Shown here: positions 1 through 5,999 of the stretch, one piece after another | How the letters are laid out: every line of letters begins with the position of its first letter | Numbering within the stretch: the first letter of the stretch is position 1 | Origin: Actinomycetota bacterium | GTDB lineage: Bacteria > Actinomycetota > Thermoleophilia > Gaiellales > Gaiellaceae | Reading direction: 5' to 3' | Length of the DNA: 7,841 bases | NCBI GenBank assembly: GCA_013811645.1 | Contig: JACCUU010000217.1 | Coordinates: 1 to 7,841 of the forward strand | Position numbers and translations under genes: made by a program | Notes under the pieces: generated by a model | Told to the model about the DNA's origin: nothing | What the model saw: only the letters and a program-made list of their open reading frames with translations | The model's database searches: none

Positions 1-155
1 GCCGCGCCTTGCTCGGCGCCTTGCCCGTCGAGCGAGACCCCGAGGTCGTTCACCACCACTTTCGCTCCGTTCCGTGCGAGCATGAGAGCGTGGCTGCGGC
101 CGAGCCCGCCGCCCGCGCCCGTCACTACGACGATCCGTCCGTCGACGCCGGCCAT
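1..155 (-). CDS. Short-chain dehydrogenase/reductase, N-terminal fragment (cut by window edge)
   Basis: The first 51 residues of an NAD(P)-dependent oxidoreductase are visible, starting from ATG at 155; the rest lies outside the window. The fragment starts [20 protein letters not shown], with the Rossmann nucleotide-binding motif TGAGGGLG (TGxxxGxG) at residues 12-19. It continues through an Ala/Leu-rich helix to VVVNDLG at about residues 35-41, the end of the second beta strand that sets cofactor preference. An Asp there is usual for NAD-preferring members. The run [11 protein letters not shown] resembles the SDR domain of peroxisomal-type multifunctional beta-oxidation enzymes, so oxidation of a 3-hydroxyacyl-CoA or a related alcohol is plausible (inference). 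A GGAG stretch lies nine bases before the ATG. It has the same strand as the operon upstream but is separated from it by 163 bases, so it may have its own promoter. The family is certain; the substrate is not. Confidence 0.9.
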   Translation of the reverse strand, partial: MAGVDGRIVVVTGAGGGLGRSHALMLARNGAKVVVNDLGVSLDGQGAEQGA

Positions 156-318
156 CAGTGGTTGCTCCGGGAAATCCGGTGCTGCTTGGCCACGCGAAAA
201 CCGAGCAGCGCTAGGACGCAGGGAGCCTCGATATCAGTGGATATCGGGGCGACTGAGGACGACGCGATGCGAACTGTTTGCAGCCGGTCAGGCTGTGCCG
301 TATTTCCTGGAGCGACCA
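156..318 (-). other. Intergenic region between the MaoC and SDR genes
   Basis: This is the largest gap in the window. It is the only stretch long enough to hold an ordinary promoter for the SDR gene. It contains a perfect 7-bp dyad (229-246), a weak 5-bp hairpin CAGCC/GGCTG (281-285 and 291-295) just after the MaoC gene, and two CCGG words (167-170 and 176-179) flanking GAAAT. I cannot pick a convincing -35/-10 pair. The small hairpin has no T-run after it on the minus strand, so it is not a standard intrinsic terminator. No small ORF here looks like a protein. Confidence 0.55.
229..246. promoter_or_regulatory. Perfect 7-bp inverted repeat, candidate operator
   Basis: CGATATC (229-235) and GATATCG (240-246) are exact reverse complements separated by the four bases AGTG. 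This AT-leaning word stands out in GC-rich DNA and lies 74 bases upstream of the SDR start codon, where a repressor or activator site would be expected. The short loop would also permit a small RNA hairpin, but the stem is AT-rich and weak, so a protein-binding site is the better guess. Which regulator would bind is unknown. The spacing does not look like the GTnnnAC core typical of FCD-type GntR sites, so the regulator encoded in this window is not an obvious match. Confidence 0.4.
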
Positions 319-780
319 CTAGCTCACGACCTCGGCTTCGGCCGCCTCGCGACTGGCCATCAGCTGCACGAAGACGCCCTTCTGCACGACCTCGTCGCGC
401 TGGTTTCGGATCTCCTGCTCGATCCGGACGATCCCGCGTCCGGGCTTGCTCGTCAGCCGGGTCTCGACCACCGTCGACTCCATCCGGATCGTGTCGCCGA
501 ACTTGACGATTCCGACGAACCGCCAGTCCTCGACACCCAGGAATGCGAGGTTGGTTCCGCTGAAGATTCCGGTCTGGATCCCGAGTCCGGCGGCGATCGA
601 AAGCACGAGCAGGCCGTGGGCGATCTGCTCGCCGAACGGCCCTTGCTTCGAGAAATCGCGGTCGACGTGCAGCGGATTGTCGTCTCCCGAGAGGTCCGCG
701 AAGGTCATCACGTCGGACTCGGTGATCGTCCGTGCGGCGGTCGAGAACGTCGCGCCCACCTCGAAGTCTTCGAAGTACAT
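319..780 (-). CDS. MaoC-like (R)-specific enoyl-CoA hydratase, hotdog fold
   Basis: A 153-residue single-hotdog protein, the usual length for bacterial MaoC-domain hydratases. It should add water to a trans-2-enoyl-CoA to give an (R)-3-hydroxyacyl-CoA in the cytosol. It opens with MYFEDFEVG, the common family start. The hydratase-2 signature is intact: FADLSGDDNPLHVD at residues 27-40, with Asp33 and His38 at the expected catalytic positions, followed by PFGEQIAHGLLVLS at 48-61. The ATG at 780 lies five bases after the stop of the amidohydrolase gene. A GTG at 789, overlapping that stop as GTGA, would add three residues and is the alternative start. A purine-rich tract (794-803) precedes both, four bases before the GTG and thirteen before the ATG. 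I prefer ATG because family members begin this way. Its probable partners are the ligases and CoA transferase upstream and the SDR downstream, giving hydration then oxidation. It could instead act on a mesaconyl-type or aromatic-derived CoA ester. Confidence 0.92.
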   Translation of the reverse strand: MYFEDFEVGATFSTAARTITESDVMTFADLSGDDNPLHVDRDFSKQGPFGEQIAHGLLVLSIAAGLGIQTGIFSGTNLAFLGVEDWRFVGIVKFGDTIRMESTVVETRLTSKPGRGIVRIEQEIRNQRDEVVQKGVFVQLMASREAAEAEVVS

Positions 781-785
781 GGCGT

Positions 786-1670
786 TCACGACGCCTTCCC
801 CCCGGCGAGCCCGAGAAGGCGCGCGGCGTTCTCCTTGAGGATCAGCGGCTTCACGTCGTCTCGAAAGCCGGCCTGCTCGAAGTCCGACATCCACCGCTCC
901 GGCGTGATGAAGGGGAAGTCCGAGCCGAACAGCACCTTGTGCTTGAGCAGCGTATTGGCGTGGTGCACGAGCTGTGGCGGGAAGTACTTCGGCGACCAGC
1001 CCGAGAGGTCGATGTGCACCTGGGGCTTGTGCATCGCGACGGCAATGGCCTCGTCCTGCCAGGGCATCGAGGGGTGGGCGAGGATGATGGGCATCTCTGG
1101 AAAGTCGACCGCGACGTCGTCCAGATACAGCGGGTTCGAGTACTTGAGACGTATCCCGCCGCCTCCGGGCTGTCCCATCCCGATTCCACTCTGCCCGGTG
1201 TGGAAGAGCGCCGGGAGGCCGGCTTCGGCGATCGCCTCGTAGAGGGTGTAGGCGTGGCGGTCGTTGGGGAAGAAGGCCTGCATGCTCGGGTGGAACTTGA
1301 AGCCCTTGATCCCGTGGTCGGCGATGAGTCTCCTCGCCTCCCGCGCGCCTGCTTTCCCTTTCCACGGGTCGATGCTGGCGAAAGGGATCAGCACGTCGGG
1401 ATGGGCGGCCGCCACTTCGGCGATCTCCTCGTTCGACACGGGCACCTCTCCCGTGCCTGCCTCGCTGTCGACCCCGAAGACGACCGCGGCCATGTTTCGC
1501 TCGCGGTAGTACGCGGCGACGTCCTCGACGGTGACGGCGGTGTCGACGTCCGTCTTGAACATCGACGACGCCTCGAGTCGCTGGGCCTTCGTCAGCGGAT
1601 CCTCGTCGCCTCGCAGAGGAATCTTCGCGTGCGTGTGGATGTCGATCGCGACCAGCTCTTCGAGGTTCAT
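786..1670 (-). CDS. Amidohydrolase-2 family metal-dependent hydrolase/decarboxylase
   Basis: A 294-residue TIM-barrel protein of the amidohydrolase-related family (the group of gamma-resorcylate and ACMS decarboxylases, 4-oxalomesaconate hydratase and many uncharacterised hydrolases). Metal-site features are in order: IHTHAK at residues 11-16 (His12, His14), FKFHPS at 124-129 (His127), LFHTGQ at 155-160 (His157), LAHPSMPW at 197-204 (His199) and GSDFPF at 249-254 (Asp251). The set HxH, His, His, Asp is what this family uses to bind a divalent metal and activate water or a carboxylate. No signal peptide is seen, so it is cytosolic. The start is ATG at 1670, preceded by AGGGAGG three bases upstream; a TTG at 1685 would add five residues but has no ribosome site. 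It follows a palindromic repeat after ligase 1 and abuts the MaoC gene. In a CoA-dependent catabolic operon it may hydrolyse a ring or lactone, or decarboxylate an intermediate. The family is secure, the reaction is not. Confidence 0.92.
   Translation of the reverse strand: MNLEELVAIDIHTHAKIPLRGDEDPLTKAQRLEASSMFKTDVDTAVTVEDVAAYYRERNMAAVVFGVDSEAGTGEVPVSNEEIAEVAAAHPDVLIPFASIDPWKGKAGAREARRLIADHGIKGFKFHPSMQAFFPNDRHAYTLYEAIAEAGLPALFHTGQSGIGMGQPGGGGIRLKYSNPLYLDDVAVDFPEMPIILAHPSMPWQDEAIAVAMHKPQVHIDLSGWSPKYFPPQLVHHANTLLKHKVLFGSDFPFITPERWMSDFEQAGFRDDVKPLILKENAARLLGLAGGKAS
794..803 (-). promoter_or_regulatory. Ribosome binding site of the MaoC gene
   Basis: On the minus strand the sequence reads GGGGGGAAGG, inside the last codons of the amidohydrolase gene. 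It is four bases from the GTG at 789 and thirteen from the ATG at 780. The spacing favours the GTG or termination-reinitiation at the overlapping GTGA, while protein homology favours the ATG, so it does not settle the start. Confidence 0.4.
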
Positions 1671-1673
1671 AGT

Positions 1674-1680
1674 CCTCCCT
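1674..1680 (-). promoter_or_regulatory. Ribosome binding site of the amidohydrolase gene
   Basis: AGGGAGG on the minus strand lies three bases before ATG 1670. The spacing is slightly short, but this is the strongest anti-SD match at any start in the window. It fits a gene that cannot rely on stop/start coupling because the repeat separates it from the gene upstream. Confidence 0.6.
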
Positions 1681-1691
1681 CGCAACTAGGG

Positions 1692-1752
1692 TGGTGTCTG
1701 ACACCGCTCCACGGAACCATGCGAGTTTGCGTGCCGTCGGTGTCAGACACCA
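1692..1752. repeat. Paired 15-bp inverted palindromic repeat, REP/BIME-like or double operator
   Basis: TGGTGTCTGACACCG (1692-1706) and CGGTGTCAGACACCA (1738-1752) are exact reverse complements. Each contains a 13-bp near-palindrome, GGTGTC-N-GACACC (1693-1705 and 1739-1751). Between them, ACGG/CCGT (1711-1714 with 1734-1737) and CATGC/GCGTG (1718-1722 with 1729-1733, one G-T pair) can also pair. The whole 61 bases can therefore fold into one long imperfect hairpin. There is no T-run after it on the minus strand, so it is not a typical intrinsic terminator. It lies between ligase 1 and the amidohydrolase, and the TGA of ligase 1 is inside the 1739-1751 copy. Two readings fit: a dispersed REP-type element, or a pair of operators with centres 46 bp apart. 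Confidence 0.75.
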
Positions 1753-3263
1753 GTTTTCTCGCTCGCATCGGCCTTGAGCGCCCGCTTCAGAACCTTTCCA
1801 GTGGGAGAGCGCGGCAGCCCGTCAACGAAGCGGACCACGCTCGGCTTCTTGTACGACGCGGCGCGTGTGGCGACGTGGCTGACGATCTCCTCCTCGCCGA
1901 CCGTGGCGTCGGGTCGCCGGACGACCCAGGCGACGACGCGCTCGCCGAAGCGGGCATCCGGCTCTCCGGTCACGGCGACCTCGGCGACCCCTGGATGCGT
2001 GGCCACGATCTCCTCGACCTCCTTCGATGCGATGTTCATCCCGCCGGAGAGGATCATGTCCTTCTTGCGGTCGACGATCGTGTAGAAGCCGTCGTGGTCG
2101 ACGGTCGCGACGTCGCCGGTCTGAAACCAGCCGTCCTCGTCCGTGAAGGACTCGATGCCTCCTCCGGGTGCCAGATAGCCGGCGGCCACCGTGTAGGTGC
2201 CGGGCTTGCCGCCACGGACCACGATCTCGCCCGGCTCGCCGACGGGGACGTCCAGCCCGTCATCTCCGACCAGCCTCACCTCGACTCCCTGGAGCTCGCG
2301 TCCGCACGAGCGCGGGTGCTCGAGCTGGTGCTCGTGGTCGAGGAAGGTGACGAGACCGGCTTCGGTGCTCCCGTACGCCGCACCGAAGCGCGCGTTCGGG
2401 AAGAGGTCGCGGATCTCGCGCAACGTCGCATCGCCGACGCTCTCGCCCGTCATCAAGACGTGACGGACGCCCGTCATCGGCTCGACCTTCGCTTCGCGGA
2501 CGAGTCCGAGGAGGTCGCGGAGCGCGGTGGGAACACCCGGGAGCGAGGTCACCCGACGATCTCGCACCGCTGTTGCGAGCCCCGCCGCGCTGTACTGGCC
2601 CAGCAGGTACGTGGTCGCCCCTTGGAAGAGCGCGCAGAGCAGAAGTGGCTGCGCTGCTCGGTGGGCGAGCGGCGTGAAGATGAGGAAACGGTCGGAGGGG
2701 TCGTAGCCGATCGCGAGCTGCAGCACCCAGACCGAGGTCACCTGCGTCGAGCGCGTGTAGACGACGCCCTTGGGCAGCGCGGTCGTTCCGGAGGTGTAGA
2801 CGATGACGTCCTCGGTCGTTTCGCGCGGCTCGATTAGCGCCGCCGGCCTGCCGGCTGCGCGCTCGTATGCATCGCCCACGTCCAGCGTGTTCACTCCGGC
2901 GAGCAGCTCCTGCACCTCGAGGTCGTCGTGCGCCGTGTCGTCGCGGACGACGAGGTCGAGATTCGCTTCGCCGAGGATGTGCTCGACCTCTCTCCGCCGG
3001 TAACGGTGGTTGATCGGAACCACAGGGATCCCGGCCTTGTGCGCCGCGACATAGGCCTCGACCCATTCGACTCGGTTCTCGCAGTAGATTCCGACCCGCC
3101 GGCCAGGCTCGACGGTCTCCTGAAAGTGTCTGGCGAGTGCCTCGGTGCGTCGATCGAGCGCCTCGAAGGTGACCTCGCCGCCGTCCCACTCGATCGCGTT
3201 CCGCTCGGATGCGCGCCTGGCTCCACCGCGACACAGATTCGCGACGCTCGCTCCCTCCGTCAC
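1743..3263 (-). CDS. AMP-forming acyl-CoA synthetase/ligase (ligase 1)
   Basis: A 506-residue member of the ANL superfamily, which adenylates a carboxylic acid with ATP and then forms the CoA thioester. Core motifs in order: phosphate loop YTSGTTALPKG at residues 156-166, GAAYGSTEAG at 294-303, GWFQTGD at 378-384, the hinge region VDRKKDMILSGGMNI at 397-411, and the A10 motif RSPTGK at 485-490 with the catalytic Lys490. Two deviations stand out: Ala162 where most relatives have Gly, and GGMNIAS in place of the common GGENIxP. The start is taken as GTG at 3263, one base after the GntR stop. No good ribosome site precedes it, and reading further upstream gives non-homologous Arg/Ser-rich sequence. 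The last residues and the TGA come from the palindromic repeat. Substrate is unknown; a medium- or long-chain, aromatic or cyclic acid are all possible. Cytosolic, in the same operon as a second ligase. Confidence 0.92.
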   Translation of the reverse strand: MTEGASVANLCRGGARRASERNAIEWDGGEVTFEALDRRTEALARHFQETVEPGRRVGIYCENRVEWVEAYVAAHKAGIPVVPINHRYRRREVEHILGEANLDLVVRDDTAHDDLEVQELLAGVNTLDVGDAYERAAGRPAALIEPRETTEDVIVYTSGTTALPKGVVYTRSTQVTSVWVLQLAIGYDPSDRFLIFTPLAHRAAQPLLLCALFQGATTYLLGQYSAAGLATAVRDRRVTSLPGVPTALRDLLGLVREAKVEPMTGVRHVLMTGESVGDATLREIRDLFPNARFGAAYGSTEAGLVTFLDHEHQLEHPRSCGRELQGVEVRLVGDDGLDVPVGEPGEIVVRGGKPGTYTVAAGYLAPGGGIESFTDEDGWFQTGDVATVDHDGFYTIVDRKKDMILSGGMNIASKEVEEIVATHPGVAEVAVTGEPDARFGERVVAWVVRRPDATVGEEEIVSHVATRAASYKKPSVVRFVDGLPRSPTGKVLKRALKADASEKTGV

Positions 3264-3264
3264 G

Positions 3265-4032
3265 TCACGGGCCGTTCGCGTCGTCCGCGGCCTCGAAGCT
3301 CGCGCGCACGACCTCCCAGCCATCGACGATGTGGCGCTCCATCGCGCTGCGGGCCCCGTCCGCATCGCGTTCACGGAGCGCGGCGACGATCTCGTCGTGC
3401 TGATCGGCGAAGTGCTCCGGCGGTCCTTCGAGGTAGACACGTGTATAGAGCTCGCGCAGGAGGCGGCCCCAGTAGCTCCGCACGACGGAGACCAGATCCG
3501 AACGGGCCGCGTCGTAGATGCACCAGTGCAGCGTCGAGTCCGCCTCGATGAGCCGGGGAAGCCCGGCGTCGGCCTCTGCCACCGCGACGCGGAACGCCGC
3601 GCTCAGCCGCTCGAGTTCTTCCAGTTCGTCGCCCGTGATCGTCTCCGCGGCTTGCGCGGCGAGAAAGGACTCGAGCGGCGCCCGGAGCAGGTAGAGCGCA
3701 CGCGCCTCGGCGGTGCTCGTGGCACCCGCCACGTAGGTGCCCTTCCCGCGCCGCCGCACGATCAAGCCGTGCCCCTCGAGCACGCGCATCGCCTCGCGCA
3801 CGGGGGTGCGGCTCACGCCGAGCCTGCGCGCGAGCTGATCTTCCGAGACACGCTCGCCGGCCGCGAGCCTGCCTTCGACGATCTCGATCTCGAGCAACTG
3901 CCGAACGTGCTCGGGATACGAGAGCGGCAGCGTGCTCGCTGGCACCCGTGAGGTCACCGTCGCGCCAGGATACAGCGTACGAAACACTGCCGACAGTTCG
4001 TCCCGGTGACTGTCGTCGCTGGTGACGGTCAC
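3265..4032 (-). CDS. GntR-family transcriptional regulator, FCD (FadR-C) subfamily
   Basis: A 255-residue DNA-binding regulator. The winged helix-turn-helix spans about residues 40-101, with SEDQLARRLGVSRTPVREAM (63-82) as the recognition unit and RRRGKGTYV (93-101) as the wing. The all-helical FCD effector domain follows. Its expected metal/ligand residues are visible: Asp165 and His169 in EADSTLHW, His212 in QHDEIVAAL and His234 in MERHIVDGW. Members commonly sense organic acids or acyl-CoA-related metabolites and control the neighbouring catabolic genes. The GTG at 4032 overlaps the CoA transferase stop as GTGA, so translation is probably coupled. That start gives an N-terminal extension of about 39 residues before the DNA-binding domain, longer than usual; GTG codons at 3957 and 3945 are alternatives. 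Its mid-operon position implies that it regulates its own operon. The effector is unknown. Confidence 0.92.
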   Translation of the reverse strand: MTVTSDDSHRDELSAVFRTLYPGATVTSRVPASTLPLSYPEHVRQLLEIEIVEGRLAAGERVSEDQLARRLGVSRTPVREAMRVLEGHGLIVRRRGKGTYVAGATSTAEARALYLLRAPLESFLAAQAAETITGDELEELERLSAAFRVAVAEADAGLPRLIEADSTLHWCIYDAARSDLVSVVRSYWGRLLRELYTRVYLEGPPEHFADQHDEIVAALRERDADGARSAMERHIVDGWEVVRASFEAADDANGP

Positions 4033-5999
4033 CCGCTTTCCGGTCTGGGCCGCCAGAACGACCCGGGGTCGATGCGAAAACGCTCGGTGTCCTGCCCCGG
4101 CGCAGGAGCCGCCGGGGACTGACCTTGATCCCCGAGACTCCAGGGCGGGCCACCGGCGATGAGTGGCTCGGCATGGGGGAGCGGCAGGTCGCGGAGAAGT
4201 CCGGCCTCCCGGAAGTCGCGCCGCCTGAGCACGTCCTCGTCTCGGAGAGCCTGCGCGGACGGGACGCCGCGCTCGCCGAGGAGTTGCGCCCACTCGGCGG
4301 CCGAGCGCGTTCCGAAAATCTCTTCGAGCCCGGCGTCGGTGAGGGACGAGACGCGGAGGACGTCGGCCAGCGCGGCCACCTCCTCGACCGAGCGGCAGGT
4401 CACGGCGAGGTTTCCATCCCGCGTTCCGTAGAGGCCGTCGTGCTCATGGGCGGTGGAGTCCCGACTCGCCTGCAGGACATGGGTCACCGCCTCGAGCATC
4501 GACGTCTCGACGCGCACAGGCCCACCCACCGTCGCGCGCGCCAACAGAGCAGCGCACACCGCTTCGGTCGCGACGGTCGAGGTGACGAGATCGACGAAGC
4601 CGTAGTAGCGCAAGCGTCGAGGGAGACCCATCTTGTCGGCGTTCTCCGAGGCAAAGCCGCTGAACGCCTGCATGTGCGGGTCGGTGCACGGCTCGCTCGC
4701 GAGCGGTCCGACGGAGCCGAAGCCCGTCACCGAGCCGTAGACGAGGCGCGGGTTGAGCGTGCTCAGCTCCTCGAAACCGAACCCGATCCGGTCCAGGGCG
4801 CCCGGCCGGAAGTTCTCGAGGACGACATCGGCGCCGGAGACGAGCTCGCGTGCGAGCTCCCGATCTTCGGCGTCCTTCAGATCGAGCCGCACCGATCGCT
4901 TCCCCTGGTTGAGAGCGAGGTACGTCGTGCTGAGCCCGGCGACCGTCGGGCGGACGGAGAGGATGAACTCGTTCGGCGCCTCGACCTTGACGACGTCGGC
5001 GCCGAGCCATGCGAGGAGCGTGGCGGCGAACGGCCCGACTCCACCGACGCCGAAGTCCACGACACGAATGTCGGCGAGCGGGCGCGCAGGATCGCGGCTC
5101 GAGCTCGCGGCGATGCGCAAGCACCCGGCGGAATCGAGCCGGAACGGCAGGCCGTACGCGCCCCGCTCTCGAAGACCGAGCGCTCGGGACTGTGGATGGT
5201 CGAGGCACTCCTCGAGCGTCTGAAATGGAACGGAGGAGCCGCCGTTTCGACGGATGAGCGCGACCGCGTCGTCGGTCGAGAGCGAGGAGAGCCGCTCCTC
5301 GTAGACCGGCCGGGCGTCGTCGACGTCGTCGCCCCAACCCACGGTCTCGTGCCAGCGAGGCTGCAGTCGCTCGATCGTCGAGGCGTCGAGGCCGAGCTCG
5401 TCTGCGAGCCTTCCCCAGCGATCCTCCGCTCCGACCGGGAAGTCGAGCGTGATCCGACCGTCTCGCGTGAGATAGCCGGAGTCGACGAGACGGTCGCGCG
5501 AGCGGACGTGCGTCCCGACCCATTCGTCGGGACGGGTGCGAGCCGCCCAGATGATCGTCTTCAGCGTGGACAGCGCGCGAAGCGGTGAGACGGCGATGTC
5601 GTGCCGAGCGAGCGTGACCCGGCCGCCGTGGAGCCAGGCCAGCGTCCCCTGTACGGCGCTGATCCCCGCGACGACCGTGCCCACGTCGCTGCCGATGCGC
5701 GCAGGCGGCCCGTCGGCAGGTCCCACGTAGCCCGTAAAGCCGATCGCAGCCTGCGCCGTCGTCTCGGAGGCGACGAGCCCTCCGTCCATGCGCTGGGACT
5801 CGAACGTGCAGACGAGCGCCGTCGCCGTGCAGTCGGCAGAGGGATCACTCCCTGCGTCGACCAGCACGACGTCCGCGTCGGGTCTCTCGATGCCGAAGAC
5901 CGTAGCGCCGAGCTGCTCCAAGTGGCGCGCTGCGACCGCGGCAGCCGGGTCGCCCGTCAGCACGCACACGACAATCCCGTCGAGGAGCGCGCTCGTCAT
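4029..5999 (-). CDS. Tandem-domain CaiB/BaiF (family III) CoA transferase with a degenerate N-terminal half
   Basis: A 656-residue protein, where single-domain family III CoA transferases have about 400. They move CoA between carboxylic acids through an enzyme-bound aspartyl-CoA thioester. The C-terminal half (about 308-656) is recognisable: PLADIRVVDFGVGGVGPFAA at 307-326, GADVVKVEAP at 333-342, LALNQGKRSVRLDLK at 361-375, ADVVLENFRPGALDRIG at 390-406, and YYGFVDLVTS at 465-474 with Asp470 as the likely nucleophile. The N-terminal half repeats the plan in reduced form: LLDGIVVCVL at 5-14, LGATVFGIERP at 30-40, PPARIGSDVGTVVAG at 98-112, and a typical C-terminal segment GGSSVPFQTLEECLDHPQ at 253-270. 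It lacks the LDLK and NFRPG segments and has Thr108 where the Asp should align. The ATG at 5999 overlaps the ligase 2 stop as ATGA. Half-inactive tandem architecture is also known in DddD, which is longer; this is not evidence of the same reaction. Confidence 0.92.
   Translation of the reverse strand: MTSALLDGIVVCVLTGDPAAAVAARHLEQLGATVFGIERPDADVVLVDAGSDPSADCTATALVCTFESQRMDGGLVASETTAQAAIGFTGYVGPADGPPARIGSDVGTVVAGISAVQGTLAWLHGGRVTLARHDIAVSPLRALSTLKTIIWAARTRPDEWVGTHVRSRDRLVDSGYLTRDGRITLDFPVGAEDRWGRLADELGLDASTIERLQPRWHETVGWGDDVDDARPVYEERLSSLSTDDAVALIRRNGGSSVPFQTLEECLDHPQSRALGLRERGAYGLPFRLDSAGCLRIAASSSRDPARPLADIRVVDFGVGGVGPFAATLLAWLGADVVKVEAPNEFILSVRPTVAGLSTTYLALNQGKRSVRLDLKDAEDRELARELVSGADVVLENFRPGALDRIGFGFEELSTLNPRLVYGSVTGFGSVGPLASEPCTDPHMQAFSGFASENADKMGLPRRLRYYGFVDLVTSTVATEAVCAALLARATVGGPVRVETSMLEAVTHVLQASRDSTAHEHDGLYGTRDGNLAVTCRSVEEVAALADVLRVSSLTDAGLEEIFGTRSAAEWAQLLGERGVPSAQALRDEDVLRRRDFREAGLLRDLPLPHAEPLIAGGPPWSLGDQGQSPAAPAPGQDTERFRIDPGSFWRPRPESG

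Noticed and set aside
281..295. Terminator hairpin CAGCC/GGCTG after the MaoC gene
   Set aside because: The stem has only five pairs and the following bases on the minus strand (CAAACAG) are not a T-run.
781..1704. Upstream extension of the MaoC frame as one 461-residue protein
   Set aside because: Before the MYFEDF start the frame is Arg/Gly-rich and overlaps the well-supported amidohydrolase. Only residues from about 780 downwards match a family.
1692..1752. Intrinsic terminator between ligase 1 and the amidohydrolase
   Set aside because: The hairpin is strong, but no T-run follows on the minus strand and a good ribosome site for the next gene follows closely. Partial attenuation cannot be excluded.
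732..2837. A 701-codon open frame on the plus strand
   Set aside because: It runs antisense to the amidohydrolase and ligase 1, whose motifs are unambiguous. Its translation is Arg/Asp/Val-rich with no recognisable domain, which is typical of shadow frames in GC-rich DNA.
4125..5588. A 487-codon open frame on the plus strand
   Set aside because: It lies antisense to the CoA transferase, has a low-complexity Arg/Glu-rich composition and shows no family motifs.
4029..5999. The CoA transferase as a DddD DMSP-CoA transferase/lyase
   Set aside because: The shared tandem layout is suggestive, but the protein is much shorter than DddD and no DMSP-linked genes such as a BCCT transporter are visible.
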